NCBI GenBank assembly: GCA_029288615.1
Contig: JARIGV010000025.1
Span: 1-35,092, forward strand
Source of the DNA: Candidatus Tayloriibacteriota bacterium
Lineage (GTDB): Bacteria > Patescibacteriota > Minisyncoccia > Phycocordibacterales > CAIRYW01
Direction of reading: 5' to 3'
DNA: 35,092 nucleotides
Shown: piece after piece, positions 30,716 through 35,092 of the stretch
How the letters are laid out: each line of letters begins with the position of its first letter
How positions within the stretch are numbered: the first letter of the stretch is position 1
Translations under genes and position numbers: made by a program
Notes under the pieces: model-generated
Told to the model about the DNA's origin: nothing
The model's database searches: none
What the model saw: the letters and a program-made list of their open reading frames with translations, nothing else

Positions 30716-31087
30716 TTAAACAATTTCAGGCGCAAGAGATGCGATCTTCTGATAACCAAGCTCTGCGATTTCTCGTGGGATTGGACCGAAGATACGTCCT
30801 GCGAGTGGATCCTGCTTTCCTTTTTCAAGGATAACAACTGCATTCTCGTCGAATCGAACATATGAACCGTCCTTTCGGCGAAATGGTTTCTTCTGTCGTA
30901 CAACAACAGCCTGGAGAACATCCTTCTTCTTTACTGACTTTCGAGGCTCAGCCTTCTGTACTGAAAGTACCACGATCTCGCCGATTTCAGCGTATCGCTT
31001 CTTTGAGCTTCCGAGCACCTTGAAGATACGTCCGATCTTTGCTCCGGAGTTGTCGCTTATTTGAACTATTGATCGTGGTTGAATCAT
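30716..31087 (-). CDS. rplN: 50S ribosomal protein L14 (uL14)
   Basis: 123 residues, the near-universal length. MIQPRSIVQISDNSGAK, RRKDGSYVRFDENAVVILEKGKQDPLAGRIFGPIPREI and the end KIASLAPEIV are diagnostic. L14 forms an intersubunit bridge. Translated from an ATG with an AT-rich spacer and no Shine-Dalgarno motif. Confidence 0.98.
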   Translation of the reverse strand: MIQPRSIVQISDNSGAKIGRIFKVLGSSKKRYAEIGEIVVLSVQKAEPRKSVKKKDVLQAVVVRQKKPFRRKDGSYVRFDENAVVILEKGKQDPLAGRIFGPIPREIAELGYQKIASLAPEIV

Positions 31088-31096
31088 AAATTTACT

Positions 31097-31360
31097 TTAC
31101 GCAATAACTTTAAAACGCTTGTCCTTTGAGATTGGCGCGCACTCTTCGATAGTTGCTTTGTCGCCGATCTTCTTTGTATTTCCTTTGTCGTCTGCCTTGA
31201 ACTTCTTGCTTCTCTTGATGTACTTCTCGTACTTAGGAGCTTTGATATATCGCTCAACAAGGACAACACATGTATCTTTCATCTTATCTGAAACAACAAC
31301 TCCTTCGAGTACTCGTTTCTTTGATGCTGTATTCTTTTGTTCTGTTTTCTTTGTTGCCAT
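31097..31360 (-). CDS. rpsQ: 30S ribosomal protein S17 (uS17)
   Basis: 87 residues; OB-fold protein binding 16S rRNA early in assembly. Recognisable by [42 protein letters not shown] and the [15 protein letters not shown] end. The first 15 residues are a Lys/Thr/Ser-rich tail. Standard place between rpmC and rplN. Confidence 0.96.
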   Translation of the reverse strand: MATKKTEQKNTASKKRVLEGVVVSDKMKDTCVVLVERYIKAPKYEKYIKRSKKFKADDKGNTKKIGDKATIEECAPISKDKRFKVIA

Positions 31361-31364
31361 TGTA

Positions 31365-31565
31365 TTACTTTACAGATGCTTTATTTCGCATGTTCATTTC
31401 AGTGAGGATTCGTGCGATGTCTTTCTTGTTTGTCTTCAAAGCCTTCACATTCTTGCTTTTTGATCCTGAAGCTCCGAATCTTTCAGATCGAATAGCTTCT
31501 TTCTTTTCTGCAAGAAGAGTTTTGAGGTCAGTGATATTCTTTTCTTTTACTTCTTTCGCTTTCAT
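31365..31565 (-). CDS. rpmC: 50S ribosomal protein L29 (uL29)
   Basis: 66 residues; two-helix protein at the peptide exit site, where Trigger factor and SRP dock nearby. Pattern [29 protein letters not shown] followed by [15 protein letters not shown] fits, although the sequence is divergent. The position between rplP and rpsQ makes it secure. Confidence 0.94.
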   Translation of the reverse strand: MKAKEVKEKNITDLKTLLAEKKEAIRSERFGASGSKSKNVKALKTNKKDIARILTEMNMRNKASVK

Positions 31566-31570
31566 GTTTT

Positions 31571-31993
31571 TTAGTGCTCTCGCGCAATTATTTTAGTTTT
31601 TACAGGAAGTTTTGCACCTGCTGCACGAAGAGCTTTCTTAGCAATCTCGTCTGAAATACCATCGACTTCGAAGATGATTCGTCCTGGTTCAATCTGGAAG
31701 CAGTATCCCTGTGGATCTCCCTTTCCTTTACCCATCGGAGTTTCAGCACCTTTCTGAGTAAATGGTCGATCTGGGAAAACCCTAATCCACATCTTTCCTG
31801 TCTTTGAAACAGATCGTGCAATCACCTTTCGTGCAGACTCAATCTGCTTTGACTGAATGCGGTGGCTTGTCATCGCTTTAAGTCCGTGTGAACCAAATGA
31901 AAGATTTGCTCCTCGTGTTGCAACGAGAGGTCTCTTCGCATTTCTTCGGGCATTCTGCCATTTTCGATGTTTTACTTTCTTAGGAAACAACAT
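31571..31993 (-). CDS. rplP: 50S ribosomal protein L16 (uL16)
   Basis: 140 residues; sits near the A-site tRNA elbow and central protuberance. LFPKKVKHRKWQNARRN, SFGSHGLKAMTSHRIQSKQIESARKVIAR, KMWIRVFPDRPFTQKGAETPMGKGKGDPQGYCFQIEPGRIIFEVDGI are characteristic. Usual place after rpsC. Confidence 0.98.
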   Translation of the reverse strand: MLFPKKVKHRKWQNARRNAKRPLVATRGANLSFGSHGLKAMTSHRIQSKQIESARKVIARSVSKTGKMWIRVFPDRPFTQKGAETPMGKGKGDPQGYCFQIEPGRIIFEVDGISDEIAKKALRAAGAKLPVKTKIIAREH

Positions 31994-31998
31994 GGCGG

Positions 31999-32655
31999 TT
32001 ATTTATTGAAAACTTCACCCTTGTAAATCCAAACCTTGATACCAAGATCTCCTTGAGGAATTGTCGCTCGGTATGTTGCGTAGTCGATGTCTGCTCGAAG
32101 TGTCTGAAGAGGAATTCGTCCCTTCTTCATTACTTCTGAACGAGCCATGTCAGCTCCTCCGAGTCGGCCTCCGAGATAAATCTTGATTCCCTGTACATCT
32201 CTGTTTGCCATCACCTTCTCTACCGTCTGCTTCATAACACGGCGGAATGGCATTCGCTTCTCAAGCCCTTCAGCGATCATCTGTGCAACAATCATTGCAT
32301 TTGCTTCTGGTGTGCGAATTTCTTCAATGTCGATTTTTACTTCCTGTCCGAGAAGAAGCTTCTGTCGTCCGAGGAATTTCATAACATCATTTCGAAGTTT
32401 TACAGAACCTTCTCCATTTCGTCCGATGATAACACCAGGACGTGAAGTTTTGATGATAAGCCTAAGAGACTTCTCACCTCGCTCCATTTCAATTGAGCTT
32501 ACATACATTCCTTTGAGTCTCTTTTCGAGGTACTCACGAAGAAGAACATCCGCTTTAAGGAAATCACGGAATTTCTTGTGTGAAGCAAACCATCGGCTCT
32601 TCCAGTCGCGAATGATTCCAAGTCTATGTGAATATGGGTGAACTGTATGTGACAT
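31999..32655 (-). CDS. rpsC: 30S ribosomal protein S3 (uS3)
   Basis: 218 residues. The N-terminal HPYSHRLGIIRDWKSRWF block is followed by a KH RNA-binding domain with the GRNG loop (78-81) and the C-terminal S3 domain (RRVMKQTVEKVMANRDVQGIKIYLGGRLGGADMARSE ... GDLGIKVWIYKGE). S3 lies at the mRNA entry channel. The C-terminus stops soon after the core domain, without the long tail seen in many bacteria. Confidence 0.98.
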   Translation of the reverse strand: MSHTVHPYSHRLGIIRDWKSRWFASHKKFRDFLKADVLLREYLEKRLKGMYVSSIEMERGEKSLRLIIKTSRPGVIIGRNGEGSVKLRNDVMKFLGRQKLLLGQEVKIDIEEIRTPEANAMIVAQMIAEGLEKRMPFRRVMKQTVEKVMANRDVQGIKIYLGGRLGGADMARSEVMKKGRIPLQTLRADIDYATYRATIPQGDLGIKVWIYKGEVFNK

Positions 32656-32660
32656 ATTAA

Positions 32661-33104
32661 TTATTTTTCGCTTTTCTTAGTTGTCTTTGTAGCTCTCTTT
32701 GGTTTTTCTGCCTTTGCCACCTTCTCCGCTTTTGCTTTAGGAGCTTTTGCTACCTTTTCTGCTTTTGGCTCTGAACCTTCCTTCATTCCTAAAACAATAG
32801 CAATATGGCTTGTTCGCTTATTGATTGGAAAACCTGATCCTCGTGCACGTGGCATCATTCTTTTCATTGTAATGCCTTTGTCTACACGAATTTCTTTTAC
32901 AAAAAGTCCGTCTGTCTCAACTCCAAAGTTTGTCTTTGCATTTGCGATCGCGCTATCGAGAAGCTTTGAGATAACAGGAGCAGCTCGTCGGTCAGCAAAC
33001 ATCAAAACATTCTTAGCCTGCGCTACATTCTTGCCTCGAATGAGGTCCGCGATAATGCGTACCTTTCGTGGAGACTGTCTGTATGTGTTGAGGTTTGCTT
33101 TCAT
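32661..33104 (-). CDS. rplV: 50S ribosomal protein L22 (uL22) with Lys/Ala tail
   Basis: 147 residues. The core (residues 1-108) has YRQSPRKVRIIADLIRGKNVAQAKNVL and the GFPINKRTSHIAIVLG end of the beta-hairpin that lines the exit tunnel. After that comes a 38-residue low-complexity tail of Lys, Ala and Glu (KAEKVAKAPKAKAEK), not part of the normal fold and probably exposed. Placed between rpsS and rpsC. Confidence 0.96.
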   Translation of the reverse strand: MKANLNTYRQSPRKVRIIADLIRGKNVAQAKNVLMFADRRAAPVISKLLDSAIANAKTNFGVETDGLFVKEIRVDKGITMKRMMPRARGSGFPINKRTSHIAIVLGMKEGSEPKAEKVAKAPKAKAEKVAKAEKPKRATKTTKKSEK

Positions 33105-33125
33105 GTTACTAAATTAAATGTGGAA

Positions 33126-33467
33126 TTATTTCTTTGTGTCTGTAGTAGCCTTAGCGCTCTTTGCAGCAGCGATTTCAGCTTCTTTCTTAGCAGCATCCTG
33201 CTCTTTCTGCATCTTTCCTCCGTGTCGTAGGAATTTCTTTGTAGGTGAGAATTCGCCAAGTCGGTGTCCTACCATGTCTTCAGTTACTAAAACGTCTACA
33301 TGGACCTTTCCATTGTAGACACCAAAAGTAAATCCAACCATTTCTGGGCTAATCTGGCATGCGCGAATCCATGTCTTAATAACGCCTGTTTCAAGAGGCT
33401 TCTTGCCCTCAATCTTCTTGAGGATTCGTTCGTCTACGTATGGTCCTTTCTTAAGTGATCGTGTCAT
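33126..33467 (-). CDS. rpsS: 30S ribosomal protein S19 (uS19) with C-terminal tail
   Basis: 113 residues. [70 protein letters not shown] are diagnostic of S19, which binds 16S rRNA with S13. The last 28 residues are a Lys/Ala-rich added tail. It is the first gene of this unit: rplB, which normally precedes it, is absent and the promoter at 33507 lies about 40 nt upstream. Confidence 0.97.
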   Translation of the reverse strand: MTRSLKKGPYVDERILKKIEGKKPLETGVIKTWIRACQISPEMVGFTFGVYNGKVHVDVLVTEDMVGHRLGEFSPTKKFLRHGGKMQKEQDAAKKEAEIAAAKSAKATTDTKK

Positions 33468-33506
33468 TTTTAGATAAAGAAAATAGCCCGTTTAGGCGTA
33501 GGGTAC

Positions 33507-33534
33507 ATATTAACAGAATATTTTTGGGTGTCAA
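33507..33534 (-). promoter_or_regulatory. Promoter of the rpsS-to-rplE operon
   Basis: On the minus strand TTGACA (33534-33529), 16 nt, TAATAT (33512-33507) with TGT before it (extended -10). Predicted start near 33500, leader about 33 nt. The design matches the rpsN promoter. Confidence 0.82.
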
Positions 33535-33573
33535 ATAAATAGCAAAAAGAAATTCAGTATATAACTCTATCTA

Positions 33574-33602
33574 TTGACACATCTATATATGTCTGTTAGT
33601 TT
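33574..33602 (+). promoter_or_regulatory. Promoter for the 33663-34484 gene
   Basis: TTGACA (33574-33579), 17 nt, TAGTTT (33597-33602) with TGT before it. Predicted start near 33609; divergent from the rpsS promoter, 40 bp away. Confidence 0.55.
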
Positions 33603-33613
33603 TGCAAAAAACC

Positions 33614-33635
33614 GGCCCGCCACAACAAGTGGGCC
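33614..33635 (+). promoter_or_regulatory. Hairpin in the leader of the 33663 gene
   Basis: GGCCCGC (33614-33620) pairs with GTGGGCC (33629-33635), one G-T pair, loop CACAACAA. The remaining leader to the ATG is C/A-rich and has no Shine-Dalgarno motif. Confidence 0.6.
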
Positions 33636-33662
33636 ACAACAAAACCACCGCAGTACATTACC

Positions 33663-34484
33663 ATGAATACCAAACATACTCCCACCTTCGGCGACCGCTT
33701 GAAGAGTCCTTTGATGTGGCTCTTTTGCAAGCTCTTTCCGCTCGCTGTCCCCCTTCTCAAAGGAACAGTCTTCGCGGACGTGAAGCTCGAGAGCTGGGCA
33801 AGCCTGTTCCACCGCATCAACCGGCCCGACAGTTGGACCGGACGCTGGATCCTTCGCCAGATGCTCGACCTCGCTGCCAAGGAGAATACCAAGGACAAGA
33901 AGCGCCAGAAAAGCAAAGAAGTCTGCCTCATCGGCATGGGCGCCGGCCGCAAATTTGCCATGAAGGCCTGGAAACAAATCCTCCTCAATTCGAAAACGTT
34001 CGGCGAACGCTTCGAGGTTTTCATCGCCGTCGATGACTACCAGTTGAAAGAAGAGGCGTGTGCGGCCTGCAAAGAGTCCGCCAGAACTATCGACGAGTGG
34101 AAACTTCTCTGGCCTTACCTGAGCCCCGACGCCCAGAAAGTGGTGATCGCGGCCTCGCTCGAGCCACTCAGCGAAGAAAACTTCGCCACCTTTGAACAGG
34201 TGGAGCATTTGCTCGAATTCACCGAGGCCGGCACTCCCGAGCAGCAAATGCGCGTACACCAGGTGCTTCTCGCGAAGGCGACAACCCCCGAGCAAGCCCT
34301 ACAAGTAGCGCACATCGTGGGGGCCGATACACAGATCGGAGTCGAAGCCATGGGCAGAGCTCACCAGCTCGGCCTTCATGCTTTGACTAATCGCAAAGCT
34401 CTCCCCGGAAGCGGTGAGACGATGCAGGTCGTTTCAAACGGGCAGCCCGAAGAAGACGAGCCGGTAGTCGCCGCTGCCGGCTAG
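33663..34484 (+). CDS. Unassigned helical protein (273 aa)
   Basis: Not recognised. A short hydrophobic stretch at residues 15-33 (SPLMWLFCKLFPLAVPLL) may be an amphipathic or membrane-associated helix. Residues 40-130 are helical and charged. Residues 130-245 consist of repeated amphipathic helices (IDEWKLLWPYLSPDAQKVVIAASLEP, TFEQVEHLLEFTEAGTPEQQMRVHQVLLAKA, TPEQALQVAHIVGADTQIGVEAMGRAHQLGLHAL), a pattern like HEAT/ARM-type or other helical repeats. The tail is acidic and Ala-rich. High GC, CTC/GCC/ATC codon use, a structured leader and its own terminator place it with the 6000, 7101 and 28152 genes. Function unknown. Confidence 0.78.
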   Translation: MNTKHTPTFGDRLKSPLMWLFCKLFPLAVPLLKGTVFADVKLESWASLFHRINRPDSWTGRWILRQMLDLAAKENTKDKKRQKSKEVCLIGMGAGRKFAMKAWKQILLNSKTFGERFEVFIAVDDYQLKEEACAACKESARTIDEWKLLWPYLSPDAQKVVIAASLEPLSEENFATFEQVEHLLEFTEAGTPEQQMRVHQVLLAKATTPEQALQVAHIVGADTQIGVEAMGRAHQLGLHALTNRKALPGSGETMQVVSNGQPEEDEPVVAAAG

Positions 34485-34512
34485 CTCGCAGTCAAGTATT
34501 CACACATCAACA

Positions 34513-34541
34513 CCAGCCCCACAAAGGCTGGAATTTTTTTT
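34513..34541 (+). terminator. Rho-independent terminator after the 33663-34484 gene
   Basis: CCAGCC (34513-34518), loop CCACAAA, GGCTGG (34526-34531), then AATTTTTTTTAT. Confidence 0.85.
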
Positions 34542-34578
34542 ATAAAAAACAAAAGGACCATCAAATGCTTCATATAAA

Positions 34579-34607
34579 TTGACAATAACGAATTATTTGG
34601 GTTAACT
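34579..34607 (+). promoter_or_regulatory. Promoter for the 34617-35075 gene
   Basis: TTGACA (34579-34584), 17 nt, TTAACT (34602-34607). Predicted start about 3 nt before the ATG at 34617. Confidence 0.5.
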
Positions 34608-34616
34608 TGCCTCATT

Positions 34617-35075
34617 ATGTCTTCGTTCATTTTAGCTGTCATAAAGCTCGGAAACCTCAACAACCAAATGTTTACCTACACCATCACTCTCAGCGGTGTA
34701 GGACAAAAACAAGAGGTATTATGTGAAATCTTCTACCCTCTCGATCCAGAAAAAATGGAACAACGGGTCTCGACTCAACCTCAAAACACAGATCTTTTCA
34801 ATTTCACCGCGTCGCAAAAGACCGCAGAAGAAATTGAGACCCATAAAGAAGAGCTGGGTGCAGAATTGCTCTCGATCGGCGAAGTAATACCGAACGCCAA
34901 GATCCATTCGGGAGTTGTGAGTCTTATTTTCAGCATTACCTCAAAATTTGGACTTCTCTCCCCTCATCTTCTTCAGAACTTTCCCTACCTCTGGCAAGAA
35001 GACGCAGAATTTCACTTCAAGCTTCCGGTCACCAACGAAAGCCAAATAGTGAAGTTCTTCGAGGCTCTTAAGTAA
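34617..35075 (+). CDS. Small unassigned protein (152 aa)
   Basis: Not recognised. The first 45 residues look like a beta sheet edge (FILAVIKLGN, MFTYTITLSGVGQKQEVLCEIFYP); a charged helix follows (QKTAEEIETHKEELGAELLSIGEVI, about 66-92), then a hydrophobic stretch (HSGVVSLIFSITSKFGLLSPHLL, about 97-119) that is probably buried rather than a membrane span, and a final strand-helix (AEFHFKLPVTNESQIVKFFEALK). No signal or catalytic motif. A predicted promoter puts the transcription start about 3 nt before the ATG. No terminator is seen in the last 17 bases of the window. Confidence 0.65.
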   Translation: MSSFILAVIKLGNLNNQMFTYTITLSGVGQKQEVLCEIFYPLDPEKMEQRVSTQPQNTDLFNFTASQKTAEEIETHKEELGAELLSIGEVIPNAKIHSGVVSLIFSITSKFGLLSPHLLQNFPYLWQEDAEFHFKLPVTNESQIVKFFEALK

Positions 35076-35092
35076 ATAATCCACCCATGTTG

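Noticed and set aside
33567-34295. A 242-residue minus-strand frame opposite the 33663 gene
   Set aside because: A shadow of a GC-rich gene: low-complexity composition and no signals, while the plus-strand gene has a promoter, leader hairpin and terminator.

Overview
The window looks like a chromosomal segment from a Candidate Phyla Radiation bacterium, most likely Parcubacteria (Patescibacteria). The grounds are: ribosomal proteins with lineage-style Lys/Ala tails; a spc-type gene block in which rpsE is followed directly by rplO with no rpmD (L30) between them; a zinc-ribbon S14; very short spacers; a 2009-residue surface protein ending in an endosialidase-type chaperone; and many small proteins I cannot assign. 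Lineage is inferred from gene content only; no rRNA or tRNA gene is present.

Layout. 1-5750: small unassigned proteins, a membrane metallophosphoesterase, a TPR-like protein, a membrane-anchored beta-lactamase-fold serine hydrolase and a histidine phosphatase, mostly single genes with their own promoter and terminator. 5750-8850: two large, relatively GC-rich orphan genes with long leaders. 8880-10170: an interleaved inverted repeat, then the infC-rpmI-rplT operon. 10169-12700 (minus): a SLOG/LOG-like protein, a beta-CASP metallo-beta-lactamase nuclease and a small membrane protein. 12730-12892 (minus): a strongly structured RNA gene with its own promoter and terminator, matching no family I recognise. 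13099-13605: ndk. 13652-22523 (minus): a TraG/VirD4-like ATPase and the giant surface protein. 22599-27869 (minus): rpsN-rpsH-rplF-rplR-rpsE-rplO-secY-adk-map. 28152-29781: four unrelated small genes that split the ribosomal cluster. 29860-33467 (minus): rpsS-rplV-rpsC-rplP-rpmC-rpsQ-rplN-rplX-rplE. 33663-35075: two further orphan genes.

The S10/spc supercluster has been cut into two independent transcription units. Each has a near-consensus extended -10 promoter, and the first ends in a strong terminator. Upstream S10-operon genes (rpsJ to rplB) and the usual genes after map (infA, rpmJ, rpsM, rpsK, rpoA, rplQ) are not in the window.

Two expression styles stand out. Many ordinary genes have a -10 box only 6-12 nt before the start codon, so their mRNAs would be leaderless or nearly so, and Shine-Dalgarno motifs are almost absent, even in the ribosomal operons. 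By contrast, four GC-rich orphan genes have 50-165 nt leaders that are rich in C and A just before the ATG; three of these carry a clear hairpin. The most interesting items for follow-up are the unknown RNA, this gene cohort, the interleaved repeat upstream of infC, and the giant surface protein paired with a translocation-type ATPase.
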